DNA of 64,000 nucleotides from Echinarachnius parma (taxonomy: Eukaryota; Echinodermata; Echinoidea; Clypeasteroida; Echinarachniidae). Position 1 is the first letter of the stretch. The number at the start of each line of letters is the position of its first letter. The notes below the pieces were generated by a model that saw only the letters and a program-made list of their open reading frames with translations, searched no databases and was not told the origin of the DNA. The position numbers and the translations under genes were made by a program. The stretch covers positions 28,192 through 92,191 of the forward strand of contig JBAMJV010008045.1 in the NCBI GenBank assembly GCA_037951105.1. Direction: 5' to 3'. Positions 32,571-43,289 of the stretch are shown here, in pieces.

Positions 32571-34911
32571 AGCCAAGTTTTTTAATGAAGACTGTGGATG
32601 AACTCGCCCCAATGAAAAAGAAACGTGTTCATAAGCAGCCAGCTCCGTGGATGAACTCAGACATTATTCAGTTAATGAAAAGAAAACATAATTTGAAAAG
32701 ACAAGCTTTGTATTAGTATTAGTATTATGAATTTGTATCGTAAAGCTCGAAATTTAGTGACGAAGACAATAAGAATAGTTAAGAAAGAACATTTTGCTAA
32801 AAAGTTAAACAAGGCCTCTAATAATAACTCAAGTGTTAATATTTGGTCAGTTTTGAAACCATTGCTTTCATCTAATAAACCTGTTAATAGCAATAAAGTT
32901 GATGAGAGCCAGCCATTAGCTGATCATTTTAATGAATTCTTTGCTAACGTAGGGTCTGAATTGGCGTCTAAAATTCCCACTGTTGAGAGTAAACACGCTG
33001 TAAATGACAATGTTCAATCTTGTTTTGAATTCATTCCTTTCAGTGAAGAAAACGTATTGAAGACAATTTTAAGCATGACTAACAAAAAATCTGCTGGTGT
33101 TGACAATATTCCTATGTTGGTATTGAAGATGGCAACTCTATACATTGTACCAACTCTTACTTATATTTTTAATAGGTCAATACGCGAAGGTGTTTTCCCT
33201 AGTAAATGGAAAAGGTCAAAGATAATACCAGTATACAAATCCGGTGATAAATTATCTCCTAATAATTATAGGCCCATTTCTATTTTGCCTTCTGTATCAA
33301 AGATTTTAGAGAAACTTGTTCAAGAACAAATAGTTTGTTATTTGAGAAGTAATACTATTTTGTCAGAAGCCCAGTCGGGGTTCAGAAAAAAACACTCAAC
33401 TATTACTACATTATTGAAGGTCACAGACGACTGGCTAAGCGCGCTAGATCGCGGAATGTATACTGGTGCTGTCTTCATTGATTTACGAAAAGCATTCGAT
33501 ACCGTTAAGCCATCCATTTATTGAATAAATTATCCAGTATTGGTGTATTAAATGCTTGTTTGCCATGGTTTAGTAGCTATCTGACTAGTCGTCGGATAAG
33601 TACGCTTTTTAATTCTTCAACCTCAACAGAAATGGATATAGATTACGGTGTCCCTCAAGGCTCGATATTAGGGCCACTTTTGTTTATTATATACATTGAT
33701 GATATTGTGAAACACATAAAGCATTGCAATGTACATTTATATGCAGACGATACAGTGATTTATTTTTTCTCACAAGGACACAAATGTTATAGAAGATACA
33801 ATTAATTCCGACTTATTGAATATATATAGCTGGCTGTGTAATTCTAAACTGAGCCTTAACTTTGATTAAACGGTCAGTATGTTATTTGATTCTAATAAGA
33901 TGTTACATAAATGTAATCATTTAAACTTAAAAGTAAATGACAAGGAAATACGATATGTACAGTCTACAAAGTACCTTGGTATGATACTTGATTCAAATTT
34001 AAAGTGGAATTTACACATTGAAAATATTTGTATTCGAATTAGTAAATTGATAGGTCTTCTATCTCGTTTACGATATTATATAATTTTTTTAACTTGAAAA
34101 TTGTGTATAATGCAATGATTCTCCCAATATTTGACTATGGAGACTTGGTATATGGAACGGCCTGTGCTAAACACACTCAATTATTGCAGAAGCTCCAAAA
34201 CAGAGCTTGCCGAATTATGTTAGGGGTTAGCCCTTACAGACATATGTCAATTATAGATTTGCATGATCGAGTTGGTTTAAAATCTTTATCAGCAAGGCGA
34301 AGTTCTCATTTAAACTCAATGGTATATAAGGCAACACATGAGTTAACTCCGCCTTATTTAAAAAGATCCTTTCAATTTTGTGAATATAGTTATTCTCTAA
34401 GATCAAATGGAAAATTATTTTTACCAATTCCAAAAACAGAATTTCTTAAACGCACATTTCTTTATAGAGGCGCGCATGAATATAATATTCTTCCCTCTGT
34501 AATAAAAGCCTCGCCAAGTATTTTTGTATTTAATAAGATATTGCATTCTTTTATACCAAGTTTCGTTTAATCCTCTTCGATGATATTGATTCAGTAGAAC
34601 AGACTGTAGGCTGCACTCATAGTTGTAGTTTGTAATCATAATAATTGTTGAAATTCATTGTTAGTTATTGTTAATTGCTGTTAATGGTTAATTGTTTGTT
34701 GAAATTCACTTTTGATTATATTGTTAATTAATGTTTATTATTGTAAATTGTTGTTAATTATTGTTAGCATATTGTTGTTAAGGGACCTTATGGTAGAACA
34801 GCAATGTCTGCATAGACGGCGCTGAATGGGCCATCCATCCGGATATTTTGTATTTACTGTTGTTACTTGTGTTTCGGAAAATAAATAAATAAATAAATAA
34901 ATAAATAAATA
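32571..34911 (+). pseudogene. CR1/Jockey-group LINE ORF2, RT with frameshifts
   Basis: A 5'-truncated LINE on the plus strand. In order: KKKRVHKQPAPWMNSDIIQL (32,615-32,670) from the endonuclease-RT linker; a frameshift at a TATTAG triplet repeat near 32,712; RT frame 32,727-33,524 with NNYRPISILPSVSKILEK, SEAQSGFRKKHSTITTLLK and catalytic VFIDLRKAFDTV; a frameshift; 33,521-33,805 with GVPQGSILGPLLFIIYIDDI and LYADDTVIYF (the second and third RT aspartates); a frameshift; 33,879-34,097 with STKYLGMILDSNLKWNLHI; a frameshift; and 34,094-34,570, a C-terminal region ending HSFIPSFV. The 3' UTR ends in (AAAT)n at 34,880-34,911, which marks the 3' end. No endonuclease remains. Four frameshifts mean it is inactive. 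Clade is not settled. Confidence 0.9.
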
Positions 34912-35231
34912 TTTGTGTGAATATGTCATAGATAGTAATGTTTTTTTGTTATTATTTATCCAACATTATTATGCACTCAATTATACCGAAAAATTGAGCA
35001 TCAGGAATGAGTAGTTGGATTAGGTATGACATTCATTGTATACCCAGGTAACTGATTACGTTTTATTCACAGCTATTGCTATTGAAATATGCATCTCCCT
35101 TATTCGATTCCACGACAAAATGACCATGTAAAGATGTTTTTTTATTATAATGTTAAGACATGTTAAGATGTTAAGACTTCCAGATACCATTCGTATTATT
35201 AGTGGTGGCCTTAATAAAAATAACATTATTT
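34912..35231. other. no gene seen
   Basis: AT-rich sequence without recognisable repeats or coding sequence. Confidence 0.5.
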
Positions 35232-35939
35232 TTAAAGGGATAGTTAAGTTCTGGTAAAGAGATTACAGTTTTGGTCAAACTGAATTTTGGTAGCCAAAAC
35301 CTGCACCATCACATTACAAACTAATAGTTATAACTCCACCATGCTCGAACGGGGTACAACATTAATAATGACTAAGTAATAGGCCTGTTATCATTCAAAA
35401 AGAGCCGTTAAAACTCAAAAGGACGCTCTCTAAATCCGCATTAGTTTCAATTATTGTGCATGTGATATTTTTTAGAATAGTGTTGTTACAACCCAGCTAG
35501 CCACCTGACGTTGGGCCGATGTCGAAATTTTGGTCTCATGACATGATGTTGGGCCATTGTCGGAAAATGACCTTATGCCAATATATCACAAAAATGACGT
35601 CGTGACGATGTTGGGCTGGCGAACATTTTAACCTCGAGCCAACGGCGATATGCCGACATCCGGCAACCAAATTCCGACATCGGCCCAACGTCAGGTGGCT
35701 AGCTGGGAAATCTTGTTAAAGGCTGGTTCAAAAGTATTAAATATTTGTGGGGCCCCACAATTTACAAATGGTTATGTTTATGGATATTTCAGCCATTTCT
35801 GAACCGATTTTGACCAAATAAAGTTTATTATGTCATTAAAATTGCATGCTCTTTTAGACTTGACACTCAGTTATTCATTATCTCACAAACAATTAATCTG
35901 TGTGGCGCCCTCTATACCGAAACTCAACTATCCCTTTAA
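35232..35939. mobile_element. MITE-A, full length but interrupted
   Basis: It begins TTAAAGGGATAGTTAAGTTC and ends AACTCAACTATCCCTTTAA, with MITE-A blocks in the same order as at 52,037-52,600 (reverse strand). The centre has GGGGCCCC. Removing the 216-bp insertion at 35,492-35,707 leaves about 492 bp. It carries no ORF. Confidence 0.88.
35492..35707. mobile_element. 216-bp short form of the CCCAGCTAGC element
   Basis: The ends CCCAGCTAGCCACCTGACGT and ACGTCAGGTGGCTAGCTGGG are the same as those of the 4.55-kb element at 10,814. The inside holds only one repeat module (GATGTTGGGCTGGCGAACAT, ending ACGGCGATATGCCGACATCC), almost the same as the rightmost module of the large element (15,268-15,365). 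AA flanks each side, where the large forms have TA. It is inserted in MITE-A. Confidence 0.88.
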
Positions 35940-36086
35940 CTAACAGTATTGGGAAACGCCACACACACAAAATAAAAACTATGCTTACATCACGTACCAT
36001 GTGAAGGATCAGAACTTATCGTTTAATGTAACGATTTGGACAAAAACTACTTTGAAATTTATTTGAGCATTAAAAGGTTAAAAAAT

Positions 36087-37278
36087 AATGGGACAGTTGA
36101 GTTGTGTTAAAGAGAATACATTTTTTTGTCAAACTGAATTTTAGTAACCAAAACATGCACCATTACATAACAAACTAACAGGTATAACTTCACTACCTGG
36201 TATGCTCAAAAGGAATACAAAACATTACAAATGACTATGTAAAAGGCCTGTTATCATTCAAAAAGAGCCGTTAAAATTCAAGAGGGCACTCTTTCATATA
36301 ACTCATTGGTTTCATCCATTTTAAATAAAATGTTGTGCATGTGATGTTTTGTTGAAATAGTGATTCAATAAAAACATAATCAACCGCTATTTAAAAACCT
36401 CTTTTGTAATTTTTTTTAAAAGAGGAATCATTTTAAAGAATTTTTGAACGGCTGATTAAAAATCCTCTAATAATTCTGGGCCCCCCACTTGAGTTCCCAG
36501 TTTATTCAATCAAACATAAACAATATATACAAAGTTTAAAATATAATTATACATTAGTATAATGTTACAACATTATTAATGATTCGGGCCCAAAGGAAGC
36601 AAATGCTTATTGACATGGCCCGCTTATACATGCAAAACATAAAATAATGTTCAATTCATATACCCTAAAAAACGAACAAAAATTTAAAAAATGGAATATA
36701 AAGATACACACAAATACGCACACACACAAAACTTGGTTACACTTCGGTCATATAACGTCAAATGAGAATTAATTTGATTTGAAGGTAAGATAATATACTT
36801 GTCATACTTTTCATTCATATTTCACAAGTGTCTACATATCGATTAAAGAGATAGTTTTTACATAAACATTTTAAACGAGTTAAAGTTGAACTTGATTTTA
36901 TATTTTCACTCAATAAATTCTATTCTTTTATAGCTTGCATACGAGTGGAGTTAAGTGCACAGGTGGTGCGAACAAGAGGTAGATGTATATTTCGGCTGGT
37001 TCTAGTTTGATATGAATGATAAACAAAATAAGGCTTAAAGATATTTTCAAAATAAAACGTTGGGGCAATATTTGTCAATAATTTAACTTATTTTAACTTA
37101 TTACAAATGGGCATGTTTATGGATATGTCAGCCATTTCTGAACCGATTTTGATCAAATAAAGCTATTTATGTCATTAGAATATTAATGTCTTTCAAATTT
37201 GACACTTATTTTTTCATTATCTCACAAAAAATGATTTTGTGTTGCGCCCTCTGTACCAAAACTCAACTATCCCTATAA
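36087..37278. mobile_element. MITE-A, interrupted by a LINE fragment
   Basis: It starts near GGGACAGTTGAGTTGTG and ends AACTCAACTATCCCTATAA. MITE-A blocks run to CTGGGCCCCCCAC at about 36,490 and resume at TTACAAATGGGCATGTTTAT near 37,100. The interruption of about 610 bp is described separately. Confidence 0.82.
36494..37104 (-). pseudogene. LINE 3' fragment inside MITE-A
   Basis: On the minus strand, sequence around 37,000-36,830 translates in shifting frames to pieces such as RTTCALNSTRMQAIKE and TRLKCLCKNYLFNRY, which resemble the C-terminal tail of CR1/Jockey-type ORF2 proteins. The 3' UTR side faces 36,494. This is heavily decayed and short, so the family is uncertain. Confidence 0.5.
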
Positions 37279-37870
37279 GCGACCTGTCTATACCTTACGG
37301 GAGTTTCACACCAGGCCTACCTAGAGTTGCATAGTGTTGCGTACCGTCTTCGCCGAGTGTACGCTGTCATACGATGTGTCTACGTAACAATACGCTAAGG
37401 GACGCATTGGGGTACACGAGATGGACGCAAAGCATTAACATGTTTAATTTTGTTCGCTTACTTTCGGCGTAGACACTGGATGCAGAAAGTACGCAGTTTT
37501 TACGCAAGTCTACGCAACACTAAGCTACTGTACGCCAAGCCTATGTAATAGTACGCTTCCCATTGCAATAGGACGCTATCCTACGCAATAGTACGCTACC
37601 CTACGCCAGTCTGACGAAAGTCTTTGAGGCTGGCGTAGTGTTACGTATTGAAGGGCCGGTCACATTTACGGTAGTGGACGTAGTGATCCGAATGGTTACT
37701 TAACGTTGGTCAGATGTGGTGAAATTACGTTAAACTAGGTTAAACTACGTTATAGTAGAGTGTTGAGCCGCAGAAGGGTACGGATACGCACGTTCAAGTA
37801 CGATAATCTACGTTAGACTGCACTAATATGGGTGCAGTTTGCTTACGGACAGGTACGGAGTGGTACGTCT
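37279..37870. repeat. TACG-rich degenerate repeat
   Basis: Many TACGC/GCGTA words (ATAGTACGCTACCCTACGCC and similar) occur in both orientations. At 37,648 AAGGGCCGGTCACATTTACG resembles the end of the fold-back element at 58,083 (AAAGGCTGGTCAC). The stretch probably holds one or two decayed MITEs of a GGCTGGTCAC-ended family. No gene. Confidence 0.5.
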
Positions 37871-37955
37871 GACTACGCGTTATAGTATACAGTTGTTACA
37901 TACCAAAACAGATAAGTATACACGAGATATAAATGGGGTTTCAGGGACGAACATT

Positions 37956-38030
37956 GCCCGAGGACTTTCTAGAGCTCAGCTGGTAGATCACAGGTCTAGC
38001 AAACTGGAGGCTTCAGATTCGAATCACGGA
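37956..38030 (+). repeat. tRNA-like sequence (SINE head or tRNA remnant)
   Basis: TAGAGCTCAGCTGGTAGATC resembles a pol III A box and D arm, and AGATTCGAATC at 38,015-38,025 a B box/T-loop. The anticodon and acceptor stems do not pair convincingly, so this is not a functional tRNA. It could be a tRNA-derived SINE head or a tRNA pseudogene. Confidence 0.5.
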
Positions 38031-39594
38031 TAAATTACCTTTTCTTTGCTCTTTTTATTGCACTAAATACAGACGGGTGAGGGGGGGGGGGGGTGCAGTA
38101 CCAGCCCCTGTATGTATATTATGGGCAAAAGTTTGCTTTCTTGTTGTGACACTTTCCCCAATTAATGCCTCCGTGCATTTGGAACCTGACAACACCTACG
38201 CTTGTAGGTTACTCTCATCGTTATCGTTCGGTTTTAGCCTGAACTTGGATAATCTTACATTTGTATCAGAACAAATACATGCAAAATAGTGAGTTGATCG
38301 CCTAATAGGCTGACCCTCTACAAGCTCTGCCTTATTTTGCCCGGGGGCCACTCAACAACATTGCTGTACACACGCGCGACCACAGGTTTTTTAAACCCAC
38401 CCTAAACACGTTTTATCCATTGGTCAAATTTATACCCTATTCAAGTATTTTCGCGTGCTTTTTTGACAATTTTGCCCCCTTAACAAGTATAACCCCTAAA
38501 ACATACCCCTAAACGAGGTCTACGTCAATTGCTCTCAATTAAACCTCTAAAAATAATGGAAATGTTTAACCACCTGAAACATTTAACCCTTAACAAGGTC
38601 TACCTTAAATAAACCTGTAATGTACATGTACTTGTCAATAAGAACTACAGTGAACCTCACACTAAGTTGAAACTTTGCCTCAGTTGAAGATATTCAAAAG
38701 GCCTCTATTTTGAACTATCTATTGTTTTTTTCTTTTTTTCTTTTCTTTTTTTCTTTTTTTTTGGGGGGGGGGGGGGGTTTTATAAGTTGAATTTGTAAGT
38801 AAAAGCTTGTTTTTGTCAACTTATGCAAGTTTGACTTTATTTCTGATAATACCAATTTCAATTTCATACAGCATGTGACAACGCCAAGGTATTTCTACAA
38901 TGGATCTCTCTCTCGGGATATTTGTGTAGTTACTATAAAAACAAATGATAACTACCATGTCTTGTTTCTGAAACATTTTGGAATCATTTATTTACACATA
39001 TGAACATAATTAAAACATACACAAAAACCTGAGTTCTTGAAATGGTTCAAAATGTTGTTGAGAAACCTGAACAATGGCCAGAGGTTACAATGATACAAGG
39101 GATATTATTCTAGACAAATGCACTCCCCTTCAAATGTGTCTCATATTATGATTGTATCTCAGAGTTTGTATTTGTCCAAAAACTGATTAAATGCTACATG
39201 TATTAACAAAACTGATGTTCTCATTTGTACAAGGAATCCCATCAGTATATTCAGCTGATATCTGGGCCCTGGATACATGCGGAGCCTAACTCCTTGAGTG
39301 CCAGGCTCGCATTTTTGTGAGTTACAATACACAAAAATGCCATAGAGCATTAGAATCCCTGGCACTTTAAGAGTTAAGTGGGGACCCGCGAATGGTGGAG
39401 GGGGGCGGGGGAATATGATCGCGCGATCAGTGGACGTTCCCGAGTTCTGGAATCCCCTTGAATCATTCGAAGTCGCACGAAATCCCCGGCAAACTCCAGA
39501 CAAGTCCGGGAAACAAGTTTGGAGAAAAAGATACCCTAAACGCGTATTTGTTTAACCCCACAAACATACCTTTTTTTCTGATCTTGGCCTTTTT
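38031..39594. other. no gene; homopolymer tracts
   Basis: No coding sequence is recognised. It contains a G run at 38,078-38,094, a pyrimidine tract with a G run at about 38,726-38,778 and an ACCCTAAACACG/ACCCTAAACGCG motif at about 38,400 and 39,533, which may mark edges of a decayed repeat. Confidence 0.5.
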
Positions 39595-39840
39595 GACACC
39601 CAAAACGCGTCACGCGCGTGACGCGCCGTGATCGGCAAAAATTACTCTTTGTACGCGTTTTTTTTGGTCGCGCGTGTGTACAGCAATATAGTTCAGTGCC
39701 CCCCCCCCCCCCCCCCCCCCTGACACCCAAAACGCGTCACGCGCGTGACGCGCCGTGATCGGCAAAAAATTACTCTTTGTACGCGTTTTTTTGGTCGCTC
39801 GTGTGTACAGCAATATAGTTCAGTGGCCCCCCCACCCCCC
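39595..39840. repeat. 127-bp tandem duplication with CG-rich palindrome
   Basis: GACACCCAAAACGCGTCACG starts at 39,595 and 39,722. Each copy contains the palindrome CGCGTCACGCGCGTGACGCG and ends in a C run (39,699-39,720 is 22 nt). The copies are almost identical, suggesting recent slippage or unequal exchange at the C tract. Confidence 0.85.
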
Positions 39841-40189
39841 GGGTTATTTGGCTTATTATTGTTTCACTTTTGATAGAGGCATCATACATTTAGTACTAGT
39901 CTGTTTGTTTTAACACCAGTATTAATCTGGACCAATTTCAGAGAGCTTATCAAATTATTGAGTGAAATGAGAGTCGATATTGGGTTGAACCTAAATGTCC
40001 ACCATGCTGCATGTATGTATCATTAAAGCTCATCCAAGCAGCCTCGGTATTATCCTCATGAATATCCACTTGGATCTACAATGGAGTTGGTCAAGCTTAA
40101 AACTTTTCTACTCACTGTATCTACCATGGGAAGAAGTGCATTCACTGGGCACTGTCCTTTCAACAGTGGCTTGTCAACTGTACAGTAAA
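39841..40189. other. no gene seen
   Basis: No recognised coding sequence. The end of this stretch is the left flank of the insertion at 40,200 and may be the 5' side of the L2-like LINE that resumes at 41,593. Confidence 0.4.
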
Positions 40190-40199
40190 GACTCAAGCA

Positions 40200-41592
40200 G
40201 GGGCGTCGATCACGGGGGGGGGGGGGGGGGGGGGGGGGATGGGGGGGGGGGGGTATATCCCCCCCCCCCCCAATATTTGAGGGTGGGGGATGGCCTGTAT
40301 TATCATCCCCCCCCCCCCCAATATTTGGGAGGGTAAAAAAAAAAAAAAAAGTATATACTGTATGTTATATTCCATGGATCTAATCTCTATGAGCTTTTCT
40401 TTCTGCCTTTATTTCACACCATCCCCTGCATAGTGTATTGTATTCACATAATAAAATGAGACAATCATATATCAGGCACAGTAATGCATTGAATTACATA
40501 CTAGTTGGCATGTATTCACTCACTTAGTAATACAAAATAAATGCATAACATGTGGTTTATGTTTAAATGAAAACTCTTCATCTCATTGTGTGCCATTGTG
40601 TGGTTACTTTGAGCATCCAGTTGTGTATGTTACTGATGTGTGTAGTTTCTTATATTGTATGTCTTATGTTAGAAAGTCCTTACTCATTCCTCCATAAGCA
40701 AAAGAAGTGCGATCCGCCCTTTGGTTTTCTGCAAACTTGATTTCATTAATTGTGTTTATCTATAACACGGTAACTCAGAAACAAGTTTATAAAACGTGAA
40801 ATTGATGCCTTAGGTATGCTTCAGATTGCACAATTTCAAGCCCCAAAATGCAAAAGCTTCCTACCGTGGGAGGGGGGACACCCCCCTCCTACACCCACCC
40901 CCAGGCACGGATCTACGGGGGGGGGGGGGGGGGGGGGGGTGTTTAGGGGGTTTAACCCCCCCCCCCCCCTTGGGCTGCCAAGTGAAAATGTGATGTGCAT
41001 AGACAAACGCCATCATGGGTTCCCCCCCCCCCCCTCTCTGGGCTGCCAAGTGAAAATGTGATGTGCATAGAAAAACGCCATCATTGTGTCCAGACCCCCC
41101 CCCCTTAGCAAAATAGCCCCACAAAAATCGCCTCGCCGCTACGTGGCTCGTGGATGATGCTCCGCATCGTCATTGGGTCAAACCCAACCCTTAGCAAAAT
41201 AACCAAAAGAAAATCGCATCGCCGCTACGCGGCTCGTGGACGATGCTCCGCATCGTCATTGTGTCAACCCCCCCCCCCTTAGCAAAATAGCCAACAACAA
41301 AAATCGCCTCGCCGCTACGCGGCTCGTGGACGATGCTCAGCATCGTCATTGGGTCAAACCCCCCCCCCCCCTTAGCAAAATAGCCACAAAAAAAAAAATC
41401 GCCTCGCCGCTACGCGGCTCGTGGACGATACTCTGCATCGTCATTGGGTCAAACCCCCCCTTAGCAAAATAGCCAAAAAGATCGCCTCGCCGCTTCGTGG
41501 CTCGTGGACGATGCTCCGCATCGTCATTGGGTAAAAAAATATCAAAATGACTGATCATCCCCCCCAACCATGAGAAGAAATCGACGCCCTTG
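40200..41592. mobile_element. 1.39-kb insertion with 10-bp direct repeat
   Basis: GACTCAAGCA occurs at 40,190-40,199 and 41,593-41,602. The inside begins GGGGCGTCGATCACGG and ends ATCGACGCCCTTG, so the termini are partly inverted (GGGCGTCGAT). Contents: G/C-tract hairpin (40,215-40,330), a unique AT-rich part, a CCGTGGGAGGGGG family box (40,860), a long G run (40,918-40,939) and the tandem arrays to 41,530. It could be one composite element or a repeat cluster; the 10-bp repeat favours one insertion event. Confidence 0.55.
40972..41530. repeat. two tandem arrays with poly-C spacers
   Basis: First array: GGGCTGCCAAGTGAAAATGT at 40,972 and 41,040 (period 68). Second array: TTAGCAAAATAGCC at 41,105, 41,191, 41,279, 41,372 and 41,461 (periods 86-93), each with TCGCCTCGCCGCTACGCGGC, GATGCTCCGCATCGTC and a C run of 4-13 nt. 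Period differences come mainly from the C runs. Frames with Pro-rich repeats are shadows. Confidence 0.9.
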
Positions 41593-41621
41593 GACTCAAG
41601 CACCTTAACTTTCTGGGAAGT

Positions 41622-41748
41622 CGCCTTGCATACTATGCAAATGCTTCATCAACTCTTCAGCTTCAGCTTTTGAAAGCTGGTGATGTGAACCCCAACCCTG
41701 GGCCTATATCATCAAAGACTCAACCTAGGAAAAGCAGAACCATGCATT
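41622..41748 (+). pseudogene. L2-like LINE N-terminus with 2A-like DVNPNPGP
   Basis: The frame reads RLAYYANASSTLQLQLLKAG then DVNPNPGP (41,682-41,705), continues ISSKTQPRKSRT and stops at 41,746-41,748. The core matches the 2A ribosome-skipping consensus D(V/I)ExNPGP except that Glu is Asn. 2A-like sequences at the N-terminus of CR1/L2-type LINE proteins have been described in sea urchin and other invertebrates, where some act as signal sequences. No ATG is seen upstream in this frame and it is out of frame with the endonuclease part, so this copy is broken. Confidence 0.7.
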
Positions 41749-41779
41749 AAATACCTTACCTTCAAACAACCCGAGACAA

Positions 41780-42655
41780 TACACCGAGTATGAACTTTTT
41801 CACCTTAATGTACCGGAACAGCAGAGAACGGAACACCGGAGAGATGTTAGAGAGAACATTTGCTGTCTTGGTATTGAGAGGAGAACTGAGAGGATAACAT
41901 GGAGGAGCCATAAAGGGAAAAGAGCGGGAAGGAGAAAGCAGAGACATATCCCAGTATGTATTACAACATGTAACCGACCTTCTTTGAACAATGATCCGAA
42001 AAAGGGAACACACCATCAGAGTAACCTGATCAGTGATCCAAGATTAAAGACTAACATTTCTTCTAACACAAAACTCTGTCTATGGAATGCTCGTTCCATT
42101 AGAAATAAAGTTCGTCTTATTTGTTATTACATCCTTGAACACGACCTTGACATACTTATTATTACAGAGTCATGGCTGAAGGAAGAGGATCAAGTCGTCA
42201 TTGGTGAATGCACACCACCTGGTTACACGTTTCATAGTTCACCTCGAAAAACTGGTCATGGAGGAGGTATCGCAGTCCTCTTCAGGTCAGAGCTTAATCT
42301 ATCTACAAAGCCAGTCTCTAACGTCACAACATTTGAATCCGTTCATGTTATCAGCAGGACATCGACACTTCACATCGTTGTCATCTACCGTCCACCACCT
42401 TCGACTGCAAACGGACTAACTGTTCCAGACTTCCTGAACGAGTTCGAGAGTTTTCTAACCGATTTATCAGTCCTTCCAGGCAAATTATTTGTGCTTGGAG
42501 ACTTCAACTTTCACGTGGATCTACCAGCCAAACCAGACGTCAGTGCCTTTCTTCGAGCGACATCCTCTGCCAGTCTTTGTCAGCATGTCATGGGTTCAAC
42601 TTATTCTCATGGTCACACATTGGACTTGTATTCAAAAGAGAGACGGAACCATTAA
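41780..42655 (+). pseudogene. L2-like LINE, APE endonuclease
   Basis: The frame from about 41,880 to 42,655 starts with a basic stretch (WRSHKGKRAGRRKQRHIPV), then apurinic-type endonuclease motifs: LCLWNARSIRNK, LDILIITESWLKEED (catalytic Glu), GGGIAVLFRSEL, VIYRPPPST and LGDFNFHVD (catalytic Asp and Asn). It stops at 42,653-42,655 after HTLDLYSK; the final SDHF motif is out of frame at about 42,685-42,700. The enzyme nicks target DNA for target-primed reverse transcription. A frameshift separates it from the 2A-like part. Confidence 0.88.
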
Positions 42656-42659
42656 TTGA

Positions 42660-43192
42660 GAAATGAAATATTTACGATGTGAAAATGTCTGATCATTTCG
42701 TAATTGATGTAAAATTAGACAAACCTGTACCACAACCTCAAAAAGATTCTTACAATATCCCGAAATTTCAAAACAATTAATAAGGAAATATTTTCCACAG
42801 CTTCGTGTGAGTCAGCTCTGGATTTTAGCCACCACGGTGATCCGGAATCTGGGTTCAAGTGGTACAATGAAACCATGCAATCACTTCTGGACGAATCTGC
42901 CCCTCCAACCGCAAAAGAACGCCCAGTACGACGAAGGATGCTGTGGTACAACGATGATATTAATTTGGTGCTTCGTGAGACACGTCGAGCTGAGCGAAAA
43001 TGGAGGAAGACTAAATCAGATGTTGATCGAGATGAATTCTTGGACAAACAACGTTATTCATCAAATCTGATTTTTCGCACCAAGATAGCTCATTTTCATA
43101 GTACTCTATCCTCGTGTGAAAATAAGGATCTCTATAAAACAGTTGATTATTATTTTGTTGAATTGAAAGATACCATCTCTTCCTGTATATGA
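42660..43192 (+). pseudogene. L2-like LINE, endonuclease-RT linker
   Basis: The frame 42,875-43,192 reads APPTAKERPVRRRMLWYNDD, RRAERKWRKTKSDVDRDEF and TKIAHFHSTLSSCENKDLYK, a usual linker for L2/CR1 proteins (WYNDDI, RKAERKWR pattern). It is frameshifted on both sides. Confidence 0.82.
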
Positions 43193-43289
43193 CTCAGTTG
43201 AGATATTATGTAATAACTTGTCAACATTCTTTGATAATAAAATAAAGAAGATTTAGGGCAGCATTAATGATGAACAGCACAATTCTACA

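Noticed and set aside
37956..38030. Functional tRNA gene
   Set aside because: The A and B boxes are imperfect and the anticodon and acceptor stems do not pair well.
40816..41603. Proline/glycine-rich frames near 41 kb
   Set aside because: They read through C/G homopolymers and tandem arrays.
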